64,000 nt of DNA from Simmondsia chinensis (Eukaryota > Streptophyta > Magnoliopsida > Caryophyllales > Simmondsiaceae), in the NCBI GenBank assembly GCA_018398585.1, contig JAGTTD010000007.1:12888320-12952319 (forward strand), given 5' to 3'. The notes under the pieces are model-generated. The model was not told the DNA's origin and searched no databases. It saw only the letters and a program-made list of their open reading frames with translations. This document shows, one piece after another, positions 1 through 13,514 of the stretch; position 1 is the first letter of the stretch; every line of letters starts with the position of its first letter. The position numbers were made by a program, and so were the translations under genes.

Positions 1-1760
1 TTGATTTTACACCAACATAACCCATCATACACTAATAATTACTTGAAAAACACTTATAAAAGCTGATTTTTTCCCATTATACCAACAAAAGTAGAAATAA
101 ACATGCAAAACTTGATTTTACACCCATACAACTCATCATACACCATGTATGATAAGTGATACAACACTAATTAATTGAAACACACCTATATAAGTTCATT
201 TGACACATTTATAACTCATCATACACATTGTATGACTCATCTTACACTGCCATTCGTTTAAAAACACGCCAATATAACTTGATTTTTACACCAACATAAC
301 CCATCATACACCAATAATTACTTGAAAAACACTTATAAAAGCTAATTTTTCACCATTATACCAGCAAAACTAGAAATAAACATGCAAAACTTTATTTTAC
401 ACCCATACAACTCATCATACACCGTGTATGATAAGTCATACAGCACTAATTACTTGAAACACACCCATATAAGTTAATTTGACACATTTATAACTTATCA
501 TACACAGTGTATGACTCATCTTACACTGCTATTCGTTTCAAACACAGCAATATAACTTGATTTTACACCAATATAACCCATCATAATATAACTTGATTTT
601 ACACCAATATAACCCATCGTACACCAATATTTACTTGAAAAACACTTATAAAAGCTGATTTTTCACCATTATACCAGCGAAACTGGAAATAAACGTGCAA
701 AACTTGATTTTACACCCATACAACTCATCATACACCGTGTATGATAAGTTATACAGCACTAATTACTTGAGACACACCTATATAAGTTCATTTGACACAT
801 TTATAACTCATCATACACGGTGTATGACTCATCCTACACTGCTATTCGTTTCAAACAGACCAATATATCTTGATTTTAAACCAACATAACCCATCATACA
901 CTAATAATTACTTGAAAAACACTTATAAAAGCTGATTTTTTCCCATTATGCCAACAAAACTAGAAATAAACATGCAAAACTTGATTTTACACCCATACAA
1001 CTCATCATACACCATGTATGATAAGTGATACAGCACTAATTAATTGAAACACACCTATATAAGTTCATTTGACACATTTATAACATATCATACACAGTGT
1101 ATGACTCATCTTACACTGCTATTCGTTTCGAACACACCAATATAACTCATCATACACCAATAATTACTTGAAAAACACTTATAAAAGCTGATTTTTCACC
1201 ATTATACCAGCAAAACTAGAAATAAACATGCAAAACTTGATTTTACACCCATACAACACATCATACACTGTGTATGATAAGTCATACAGCACTAATTACT
1301 TGAAACACACCTATATAAGTTCATTTGACACATTTATAACATTTCATACACAGTGTATGACTCATCTTACACTGCTTTTCGTTTCGAACACACTAATATA
1401 ACTCATCATACACCAATAATTACTTGAAAAACACTTATAAAAGCTGATTTTTCACCATTATACTAGCAAAACTAGAAATAAACAGGCAAAACTTGATTTT
1501 ACACCCATAAAACTCATCATACACCGTGTATGATAAGTCATACAGCACTAATTACTTGAAACACACCCATATAAGTTCATTTGACACATTTATAACTTAT
1601 CATACACAGTGTATGACTCATCTTACACTGCTATTCATTTCAAACACACCAATATAACTTGATTTTACACCAATATAACCCATCATACACCAATATTTAC
1701 TTGAAAAACACTTATAAAAGCTGATTTTTCACCATTATACCAGCGAAACTAGAAATAAAC

Positions 1761-4440
1761 ATGCAAAACTTGATTTTACACCCATACAACTCATCATACA
1801 CCGTGTATGATAAGTTATACAGCACTAATTACTTGAGACACACCTATATAAGTTCATTTGACACGTTTATAACTCATCATACACGGTGTATGACTCATCC
1901 TACACTGCTATTCGTTTCAAACACACCAATATATCCTGATTTTACACCAACATAACCCATCATACACTAATAATTACTTGAAAAACACTTATAAAAGCTG
2001 ATTTTTTCCCATTATACCAACAAAACTAGAAATAAACATGCAAAACTTGATTTTTCACCCATACAGCTCATCATACACCATGTATGATAAGTGATACAGC
2101 ACTAATTAATTGAAACACACCTATATAAGTTCAGTTGACACATTTATAACATATCATACACAGTGTATGACTCATCTTACACTGCTATTCGTTTCGAACA
2201 CACCAATATAACTCATCATACACCAATAATTACTTGAAAAACACTTATAAAAGCTGATTTTTCAGCATTATACCAGCAAAACTAGAAATAAAAATGCAAA
2301 ACTTGATTTTACACCCATACAACACATCATACACTGTGTATGATAAGTCATACAGCACTAATTACTTGAAACACACCTATATAAGTTCATTTGACACATT
2401 TATAACATTTCATACACAGTGTATGACTCATCTTACACTGCTCTTCGTTTCGAACACACCAATATAACTCATCATACACCAATAATTACTTGAAAAACAC
2501 TTATAAAAGCTGATTTTTCACCATTATACCGGGAAAACTAGAAATAAACATGCAAAACACGATCTTACACCCATACAACTCATCATACACCGTGTATGAT
2601 AAGTCATACATCACTAATTACTTGAAACACACCCATATAAGTTCATTTGACACATTTATAACTTATCATACACAGTGTATGACTCATCTTGCACTGCTAT
2701 TCATTTCAAACAGACCAACATAACTTGATTTTACACCAATATAACCCATCATACACAAATAATTACTTGAAAAACACTTATAAAAGCTGATTTTTTACCA
2801 TTATACCAGCAAAACTAGAAATAAACAGGCAAAACTTGATTTTACACCCATACAACTCATCATACACCGTGCATGATAAGTCATACAGCACTAATTACTT
2901 GAAACACACCTATATAAGTTTATTTGATACATTTATAACTTATCATACACAGTGTATGACTCATACACTACTATTCGTTTCAAACACACCAATATAACTT
3001 GATTTTACACCAATATAACCCATCATACACCAATACTTACTTGAAAAACAGTTGTAAAAGCTGATTTTTCACCATTATACCAGCAAAACTAGAAATAAAC
3101 ATGCAAAACTTGATTTTACACCCATACAACTCATCATACACCGTGTATGATAAGTTATACAGCACTAATTACTTGAAACACACCTATATAAGTTCATTTG
3201 ACACATTTATAACTCATCATACACGGTGTATGACTCATCCTACACTGCTATTCGTTTCAAACAGACCAATATATCTTGATTTTACACCAACATAACCCAT
3301 CATACACTAATAATTACTTGAAAAACACTTATAAAAGCTGATTTTTTCCCATTATACCAACAAAACTAGAAATAAACATGCAAAACTTGATTTTTCACCC
3401 ATACAACTCATCATACACCATGTATGATAAGTGATATAGCACTAATTAATTGAAACACACCAATATAAGTTCATTTGACACATTTATAACAAATCATACA
3501 CAGTGTATGACTCATCTTACACTGCTATTCGTTTCGAACACACCAATATAACTCATCATACACCAATAATTACTTGAAAAATACTTATAAAAGCTGATTT
3601 TTCACCATTGTACCAGCAAAACTAGAAATAAACATGCAAAACTTGATTTTACACCCATACAACACATCATACACTGTGTATGATAAGTCATACAGCACTA
3701 ATTACTTGAAACACACCTATATAAGGTCATTTGACACATTTATAACATTTCATACACAGTGTATGACTCATCTTACACTGCTCTTCGTTTCGAACACACC
3801 AATATAACTCATCATACACCAATAATTACTTGAAAAACACTAATAAAAGCTGATTTTTCACCATTATACCGGGAAAACTAGAAATAAACATGCAAAACAT
3901 GATCTTACACCCATACAACTCATCATACACCGTGTATGATAAGTCATACATCACTAATTACTTGAAACACACCCATATAAGTTCATTTGACACATTTATA
4001 ACTTATCATACACAGTGTATGACTCATCTTGCACGGCTATTCATTTCAAACAGACCAACATAACTTGATTTTACACCAATATAACCCATCATACACAAAT
4101 AATTACTTGAAAAACACTTATAAAAGCTGATTTTTCACCATTATACTAGCAAAACTAGAAATAAACAGGCAAAACTTGATTTTACACCCATAAAACTCAT
4201 CATACACCGTGCATGATAAGTCATACAGCACTAATTACTTGAAACACACCTATATAAGTTCATTTGATACATTTATAACTTATCATACACAGTGTATGAC
4301 TCATACACTACTATTCGTTTCAAACACACCAATATAACTTGATTTTACACCAATATAACCCATCATACACCAATAATTACTTGAAAAACAGTTGTAAAAG
4401 CTGATTTTTCACCATTATACCAGCAAAACTAGAAATAAAC
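1761..4440 (+). repeat. Two copies of a 1340 bp higher-order repeat
   Basis: Monomer starts at 1761, 3101 and 4441 are exactly 1340 bp apart. Diagnostic variants recur at the same spacing: the gatcttacaccc monomer at ~2551 and ~3891, and the aaacaggcaaaac monomer at ~2825 and ~4165. Each higher-order unit holds five monomers of both length classes. Partial, rearranged versions follow from 4441 and from about 5800 to 6860, so the register is lost after the second full copy. Confidence 0.85.
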
Positions 4441-7400
4441 ATGCAAAACTTGATTTTACACACATACAACTCATCATACACTGTGTATGATAAGTTATAC
4501 AGCACTAATTACTTGAAACACACCTATATAAGTTCATTTGACACATTTATAACTCATCATACACGGTGTATGACTCATCCTACACTGCTATTCGTTTCAA
4601 ACAGACCAATATATCTTGATTTTACACCAACATAACCCATCATACACTAATAATTACTTGAAAAACACTTATAAAAGCTGATTTTTTCCCATTATACCTA
4701 CAAAACTAGAAATAAACATGCAAAACTTGATTTTTCACCCATACAACTCATCATACACCATGTATGATAAGTGATATAGCACTAATTAATTGAAACACAC
4801 CTATATAAGTTCATTTGAAACATTTATAACAAATCAAACACAGCGTATGACTCATCTTACACTGCTATTCGTTTCGAACACACCAATATAACTCATCATA
4901 CTCCAATAATTACTTGAAAAACACTTATAAAAGCTGATTTTTCACCATTATACCAGCGAAACTAGAAATAAACATGCAAAACTTGATTTTACACCCATAC
5001 AACTCATCATACACCGTGCATGATAAGTCATACAGCACTAATTACTTGAAACACACCTATATAAGTTCATTTGATACATTTATAACTTATCATACACATT
5101 GTATGACTCATACACTACTATTCGTTTCAAACACACCAATATAACTTGATTTTACACCAATATAACCCATCATACACCAATAATTACTTGAAAAACAGTT
5201 GTAAAAGCTGATTCTTCACCATTATACCAGCAAAAGTAGAAATAAACATGCAAAACTTGATTTTACACCCATACAACTCATCATACACCGTGTATGATAA
5301 GTGATACAACACTAATTACATGAAACACACCTATATAAGTTCGTTTGACACATTTATAACTCATCATACACAGTGTATGACTCATCTTACACTGCCATTC
5401 GTTTCAACCACACCAATATAACTTGATTTTACACCAATATAACCCATCATACACTAATAATTACTTGACAACACTTATAAAAGCTTATTTTTCCCCATTT
5501 TACCAACAAAACTAGAAATAAACAAGCAAAACTTGATTTTACACCCATACAACTCATCGTACACCGTGTATGATAAGTCATACAGCACTAATTACTTGAA
5601 ACAGACCTATATAAGTTCATTTGACACATTTATAACTTATCATACACGGTGTATGACTCATCCTACACTGCTATTCGTTTCAAACACACCAATATAACTT
5701 GATTTTACACCAATATAACCCATCATACACCAATAATTACTTGAAAAATACTTTTAAAAGCTGATTTTTCACCATTATACCAGCAAAACTAGAAATAAAC
5801 ATGCAAAACTTGATTTTACACCCATACAACACGTCATACCCTATGTATGATAAGTCATACAGCACTAATTACATGAAACACACCTATATAAGTTCATTTG
5901 ACACATTTATAACATATCATACACAGTGTATCACTCATCTTACACTGCTATTCGTTTCGAACACACCAATATAACTCATCATACACCAATAATTACTTGA
6001 AAAACACTTATAAAAGCTGATTTTTCACCATTATACCAGCAAAACTAGAAATAAACATGCAAAACTTGATTTTACACCCATACAACACATCATACACCGT
6101 GTATGATAAGTCATACAGCACTAATTACTTGAAACACACCTATATAAGTTCGTTTGACACATTTATAACATTTCATACACAGTGTATGACTCATCTTACA
6201 CTGCTATTCGTTTCGAACACACCAATATAACTCATCATACACCAATAATTACTTGAAAAACACTTATAAAAGCTGATTTTTCACCATTATACATGGAAAA
6301 CTAGAAATAAACATGCGAAACACGATCTTACACCCATACAACTCATCATACACCGTGTATGATAAGTCATACATCACTAATTACTTGAAACACACCCATA
6401 TAAGTTCATTTGACACATTTATAACTTATTATACACAGTGTATGACTCATCTTGCACTGCTATTCATTTCAAACAGACCAACATAACTTGATTTTACACC
6501 AATATAACCCATCATACACAAATAATTACTTGAAAAACACTTATAAAAGCTGATTTTTCACCATTATACCAGCAAAACTAGAAATGAACAGGCAAAACTT
6601 GATTTTACACCCATGCAACTCATCATACACCGTGCATGATAAGTCATACAGCACTAATTACTTGAAACACACCTATATAAGTTCATTTGATACATTTATA
6701 ACTTATCATACACATTGTATGACTCATACACTACTATTCGTTTCAAACACACCAATATAACTTGATTTTACACCAATATAACCCATCATACACCAATAAT
6801 TACTTGAAAAACAGTTGTAAAAGCTGATTTTTCACCATTATACCAGCAAAACTAGAAATAAACATGCAAAACTTGATTTTACACCCATACAACTCATCAT
6901 ACACCGTGTATTATAAGTCATACAGCACTAATTACTTGAAACACACCTATATAAGTTCATTTGCCACATTTATAACTTATCATACACAGTGTATGACTCA
7001 TCTTACACTGCTATTTGTTTCAAACACACAATTATAACTCATCATACCCCAATAATTACTTGAAAAACACTTATAAAAGCTGATTTTTCACCATTATACC
7101 AGCAAAACTAGAAATAAACACGCAAAACTTGATTTTACACCCATACAACTCATCATACATCGTGTATGATAAGTCATACATCACTAATTACTTGAAACAC
7201 GCCTATATTGGTTCATTTGACACATTTACAACTTATCATACACAGTATATGACTCATCTTGCACTGCTATTCATTTCAAACACACTAATATAACTTGATT
7301 TTACACCAATATAACCCATCATACACCAATATTTACTTGAAAAACACTTATAAAAGCTGATTTTTCACCATTATACCATCGAAACTAGAAATAAACATGC

Positions 7401-7571
7401 AAAACTTGTTTTTACACCCATACAACTCATCATACACCGTGTATGATAAGTCATACAGCACTACTTACTTGAAACACACCTATATAAGTTCGTTTGACAC
7501 ATTTATAACTTATCATACACGGTGTATGACTCATCCTACCCTGCTATTCATTTGAAACACAACAATATAGC

Positions 7572-8470
7572 TTGATTTTACACCAACATAACCCATCATA
7601 CACTAATATTTACTTGAAAAACACTTATAAAAGCTGATTTTTCCACATTACACCGACAAAACTAGAAATAAACATGCAAAACTTGATTTTACACCCATAC
7701 AACTCATCATACACCATGTATGATAAGTGATACAACACTAATTAATTGAAACACACCTATATAAGTTCATTTGACACATTTATAACTCATCATACACATT
7801 GTATGACTCATCTTACACTGCCATTCGTTTCAAACACGCCAATATAACTTGATTTTACACCAACATAACCCATCATACACCAATAATTACTTGAAAAACA
7901 CTTATAAAAGCTAATTTTTCACCATTATACCAGCAAAACTAGAAATAAACATGCAAAACTTTATTTTACACCCATACAACTCATCATACACCGTGTATGA
8001 TAAGTCATACAGCACTAATTACTTGAAACACACCCATATAAGTTAATTTGACACATTTATAACTTATCATACACAGTGTATGACTCATCTTACACTGCTA
8101 TTCGTTTCAAACACACCAATATAACTTGATTTTACACCAATATAACCCATCATAATATAACTTGATTTTACACCAATATAACCCATCGTACACCAATATT
8201 TACTTGAAAAACACTTATAAAAGCTGATTTTTCACCATTATACCAGCGAAACTGGAAATAAACGTGCAAAACTTGATTTTACACCCATACAACTCATCAT
8301 ACACCGTGTATGATAAGTTATACAGCACTAATTATTTGAAACACACCTATATAAGTTCATTCGACACATTTATAACTCATCATATACGGTGTATGACTCA
8401 TCCTATACTGCTATTCGTTTCAAACACACCAATATATCTTGATTTTACACCAACATAACCCATCATACAC
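7572..8470 (+). repeat. Second copy of the first ~900 bp of the array
   Basis: This block repeats 1-~900 at an offset of 7569-7571 bp. It shares rare variants, such as aaactttatttta at ~385 and ~7954 and the monomers with gtgcaaaac at 695 and 8264. It also shares a partial duplication of a ~34 bp segment in both places (~575-610 and ~8143-8178). The offset shifts by single-base indels near 260-275. This points to amplification of a multi-monomer block within the array. Confidence 0.85.
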
Positions 8471-11404
8471 TAATAATTACTTGAAAAACACTTATAAAAG
8501 CTGATTTTTTCCCATTATACCAACAAAAGTAGAAATAAACATGCAAAACTTGATTTTACACCCATACAACTCATCATACACCATGTATGTTAAGTGATAC
8601 AGCACTAATTAATTGAAACACACCTATATAAGTTCATTTGACACATTTATAACTCATCATACACAGTGTATGACTCATCTTACACTGCCATTCGTTTCAA
8701 ACACACCAATATAACTTGATTTTACACCAACATAACCCATCATACACCAATAATTACTTGAAAAACACTTATAAAAGCTAATTTTTCACCATTATACCAG
8801 TAAAACAAGAAATACACATGCAAAACTTGATTTTACACCCATACAACTCATCATACACCGTGTATGATAAGTCATACAACACTAATTACATGAAACACAC
8901 CTATATAAGTTCATTTGGCACATTTATAACTTATCATACACGGTGTATGACTCATCCGACAGTGCTATTCGTTTCAAGCACACCAATATAACTTGATTTT
9001 ACACCAACATAACCCATCATACACCAATAATTACTTGTAAAACAGTTTTAAAAGCTGATTTTTCTCCATTATACCAGCAAAACTAGAAATAAACATGCAA
9101 AACTTGATTTTACACCCATACAACTCATCGTACACCATGTATGATAAGTCATACAGCACTAATTACTTGTAACACACCTATATAAGTTCATTTGACACAT
9201 TTATAACTTATCATACACAGTGTATGACTCATCTTACACTGCTATTCGTTTCAAACACACCAATATAAGTCATCATACACCAATAATTACTTGAAAAACA
9301 CTTATAAAAGCTGATTTTTCACCATTATACCAGCAAAACTAGAAATAAACATGCAAAACTTGATTTTACACCCATACAACTCATCATACACCATGTATGA
9401 TAAGTCATACATCACTAATTACTTGAAACACACCTATATAAGTTCATTTGACACATTTATAACCTATCATACACAGTGTATGACTCATCTTGCCCTGCTA
9501 TTCATTTCAAACACACCAATATAACTTAATTTTACACCAATATAACCCATCATACACAAACAATTACTTTAAAAACACTTATAAAAGCTGATTTTTCGCC
9601 ATTATACCGGCAAAACTAGAAATAAATAGGCAAAACTTGATTTTACACCCATACAACTCATCATACACCGTGTGTGATAAGTCATACATCACTAATTACT
9701 TGAAACACACCTATATAAGTTCATTTGACAAATTTATAACTTATCATACACAGTGTATGACTCATCTTGCCCTGCTATTCATTTCAAACACACCAATATA
9801 ACTTAATTTTACACCAATATGACCCATCATACACAAATAATTACTTGAAAAACACTTATAAAAGCTGATTTTTCGCCATTATACCAGTAAAACTAGAAAT
9901 AAACCGGCAAAACTTGATTTTACACCCATACAACTCATCATACACCGTGCATGATAAGTCATACAGCACTAATTACTTGAAACACACCTATATAAGCTCA
10001 TTTGACACATTTATAACTTGTCATACACAGTGTATGACTCATACGCTACTATTCGTTTCAAACACACCAATATAACTTGATTTTACACCAATATAACCCA
10101 TCATACACCCATAATTACTTGAAAAACACTTTTAAAAGCTGATTTTTCACCATTATACCAGTAAAACTAGAAATAAACATGCAAAACTTGATTTTACACC
10201 CATACAACTCATCATACACCGTGTATGATAAGTCATGCAGCACTAATTACTTGAAACACACCTATAAAAGTTCATTTGACACATTTATAACTTATCATAC
10301 ACAGTGTATGACTCCTCTTACACTGCTATTCGTTTCAAACACACCAATATAACTCATCATACACCAATAATTTCTTGAAAAACACTTATAAAAGCTGATT
10401 TTTCACCATTATACCAGCAAAACTAGAAATAAACATGCAAAACTTGATTTTACACCCATACAACTCATCATACACCGTGTATGATAAGTCATACATCACT
10501 AATTACTTGAAACACACCTATATATGTTCATTTGACACATTTATAACTTATCATACACAGTGTATGACTCATCTTACACTGCTATTCGTTTCAAACACAC
10601 CAATATAACTCATCATACACCAATAATTACGTGAAAAACACTTATAAAAGCTGATTTTTCACCATTATACCAGCAAAACTAGAAATAAACATGCAAAACT
10701 TGATTTTACAATCATACAACTCATCATACACCGTGTATGATAAGTCATACATCACTAATTACTTGAAACACACCTATATAAGTTCAATTGACACATTCAT
10801 AACTTGTCATACATAGTGTATGACTCATCTTGCACTGCTATTCATTTCAAACACACCAATATAACTTGATTTTACACCAATATAACCCATCATACACCAA
10901 TAATTACTTGAAAAACACTTATAAAAGCTGATTGTACACCATTATACTAGCAAAACTAGAAATAAACCTGCAAAACTTGATTTTACACCCATACAACTCA
11001 TCATACACCGTGTATGATAAGTCATACAGCACTAATACTTGAAACACACCTATATAAGTTCATTTTACACATTTATAACTTATCATACATAGTGTATGAC
11101 TCATCTTACACTGCTATTCGTTTCAAACACACCAATATAACTTGATTTTACACCAATATAACCCATCATACGCCAATAATTACTTGAAAAACACTTATAA
11201 AAGCTGATTGTACACCATTATACCTGCAAAACTAGAAATAAACATGCAAAACTTGATTTTACACCCATACAACTCATCATACACCGTGTATGATAAGTCA
11301 TACATCACTAATTACTTGAAATACACCTATATAAGTTCATTTGACACATTTATAACTTATCATACACAGCGTATGACTCATCTTACACGACTATTTATTT
11401 CAAA

Positions 11405-11693
11405 CTCTGTATATCCTTCTCAGTAAGGGTTCCGCACAGGGCTCTGTGTGTCTACACACAACCTAATGCACTAACCCATCATATCAAAACACTTATGACA
11501 CACATTTGGGACCAAATTCAAAACACTTTATTCACAAATTTCATTACATGATTTGAAAATACATCAACACGTCACTCCAGTCAATGCGGTATGGATACTA
11601 CAAAACTGTCATTAATTATTACATTATAAAAAATAAAATAAATAAAGAATGTAAATAAATAAAGAATGAAAATACATCAACACGTCACACCAG
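11405..11693. other. Non-satellite spacer beside the transposase 3' end
   Basis: About 290 bp between the end of satellite 1 and the transposase stop codon. It contains a ~30 bp direct repeat (gaaaatacatcaacacgtca at ~11556 and ~11668) and an AT-rich stretch with repeated aataaagaatg. There is no terminal inverted repeat here, which argues that the MULE does not end between the satellite and its transposase. It may be the transposase 3' untranslated region. Confidence 0.5.
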
Positions 11694-13505
11694 TCAAGGA
11701 GGGACTTGAGAAGAAGGACCGCGGGAGTTTGATGAAGTGCCTTTGGCACTAGGACGCAGAGCAATTGGATTGTTGCACGTGGATCGATTATGCCCGTGTT
11801 CCTTGCACTGACTACACCTTTGATGAACACACTCCTCACCCACAGACGGAATCCTCCTCTTCCGTCTCCTCCCAGAAGAGGTTCGCATGTCAGGTGGAAG
11901 AAGATTCATGTCAGCTACATCATGCGGGATACGCTAGTTACTTATGTGCGGCATCGGGTAGACGACACCTCTGTACGACTCGTACCATTTTTCTCTACTG
12001 TAGTACGGCGAGCATAAGTCGTACAAACCAAAAGGATTGTGTCGTACGATGGCTAACGCATGCTCACAAGGAAGCTGCTCAAGCTGAAACTTGCGGCAGG
12101 TACATGTCCTCTGCGACATATCTAGGCAGAAATTCTTCTCCCCATCGATGACGTCGAAAGTATGATCATCAGCTCGCAAAATCTGCACGGTGCAAAAACA
12201 ATAAAAAATAAAAAATAAATTAAACAAAAAAACCAACAAAACATGCACGTATCATAAATTATATGGAGCTTACTGTCATCATTCTTGATAATTTCAATCT
12301 CTCTTGTAATTTCTTTTCGACGTCGGGGGACATTATACTGGTGCAAGCTTCAGCCTTGGCTCTTCTGTCATGAAACCACTTCTGCAACAGCAGCCTAAAC
12401 TCGTCAATGAGGGTAGTAATTGGATAGTCACACACTTTGACCAATACAGCATTCATGGATTCTGAAATGTTTGTCGTCATTATGTTGTACCGATGACAAG
12501 GGGAGTGGGTACGAGTCCACTTGTCCTGTCCCACATCTTCCAAGTAATCTTTAGCCCTGGTTACGGCACAAAATTAACTGAAAAACAAACTATGGAACTC
12601 TTGAATGTTGTATGCTTTAGCTGCTTTGTAGTAGTACTGATCCAACGGCTTCAATTTGCTCTTGAATTTGGCCTTCAAGTTGTTCAGCAAGTGGTACATG
12701 CACAGCCTGTGAAATTTGTTGGGGAAAACTTCTTCCACCGCGCGTTGGATGCTTCGGTGTCTATCAGATACAATGACATGGCCAATAGGCTCCCCAATGA
12801 CTTCCTTCAATCTACTGAGGAACCAATGCCATGATGCATCATTCTTTGAATCACCGATACCAACAGCAATGGGGAAAATTTGCTGGTTGGCATAGTGGCA
12901 AACGGCCATGAACAGAACACACCAGTATTTTCCCTTCAGATGAGTTGGGTCAATGCTAACAACAGGCCGGCAAAACCGGTACCCTTTCAGTGAAGCATCA
13001 AACGCAATAAAGAGGTACTGAAACCTGCCTTCATCACCTATCTGTAAATAAAACACAGTACCGGGGTTAGTCTGTTGGTGGACTTGCAGATAAGCAGGCA
13101 AGAATGCAAATGACTCTTCGGCAGTACCGAATCTAACACTGTCATATGCAAACTCTCTCGCCCTCCATGCAACACTGTAGCTGATATCGACACCATAGCA
13201 ACTGCGGATGTCATCTATGGCATCCCGTGGCTTGAACACTCTTCCGGGGTTGACAAGTTTCTTGCGAATGCACTCCCCGATGACCCAACTGGTTGCCTAC
13301 CTATGTCTAACAGTGGTGAGATCGGTAGGGTGGGTATGATTATTTTCAACTTTTGTAACCATCCAATACCCACCATCTGCTAGACACGTAGCCCGAACCC
13401 TCCATGTGCAACCCTCTTGCACACAACGAATAACCGTTAAGGATTTGTTGGACTTGAAGCTCTTGAATTCAAATTTTTCCCTCATGGCAATTACTCTCGG
13501 GGTCT
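11694..13505 (-). pseudogene. MULE (MuDR-type) transposase, three premature stops
   Basis: Transposase of a Mutator-like element, minus strand. In order it has a MuDR DNA-binding domain (13485-13300, GCTWRVRA and NNHTHP), a MULE DDE core (SIDPTHLKGKYW at ~12950, MYHLLNNLKAKF at ~12690), a SWIM zinc finger (TCTCRKFQ, then PCEHA, ~12100) and a CCHC knuckle (CSQCKEHGHNRSTC, ~11790). The frame stays open through 13485-12274 and 12182-11694 except for three in-frame stops: TAG at 13297-13299, TAA at 12574-12576 and TAG at 11934-11936. The two TAG stops look like CAG and TGG changed by single transitions. An upstream in-frame TAG just before the first ATG suggests an earlier exon or a truncated N terminus. 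Domain assignment is firm; exon structure is inferred. Confidence 0.92.
12183..12273 (-). other. Probable 91 bp intron in the MULE transposase
   Basis: Reading the minus strand, a GTAAGC donor follows ATGATGACA at 12273, and a TTTTTGCACCGTGCAG acceptor ends at 12183. The stretch is AT-rich. Removing it joins the DDE-side frame to the exon that starts ILRADDHTF before the SWIM finger, with a phase-0 junction. Inferred from splice consensus and frame continuity only. Confidence 0.65.
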
Positions 13506-13514
13506 ATGATTAAC

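Larger units (their letters stand above)
1..11404 (+). repeat. Satellite array 1: ~277/256 bp monomers, each three 83 bp subunits
   Basis: Head-to-tail array of about 42 monomers that continues beyond the left edge. One monomer, from 2584, has CATACAC anchors at 2584, 2667, 2750 and 2861: steps of 83, 83 and 111 bp. So the 277 bp monomer is three copies of an 83 bp unit, the third with ~28 extra bp. A ~256 bp class lacks 22 bp of the second subunit. The first two subunits carry dyads of the form CATACAC-N-GTGTATG; the third keeps one half-site. The sequence is very AT-rich and has no telomere-type units. The last monomer ends near 11404. The family is not one I recognise by name. Confidence 0.95.

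Noticed and set aside
695..11426. Recurring 64-72 codon open frames starting MQNLILHPYNSS
   Set aside because: They occur once per satellite monomer at monomer or higher-order spacing and follow the DNA repeat; several start at GTG and none has coding signals. They are by-products of the satellite.
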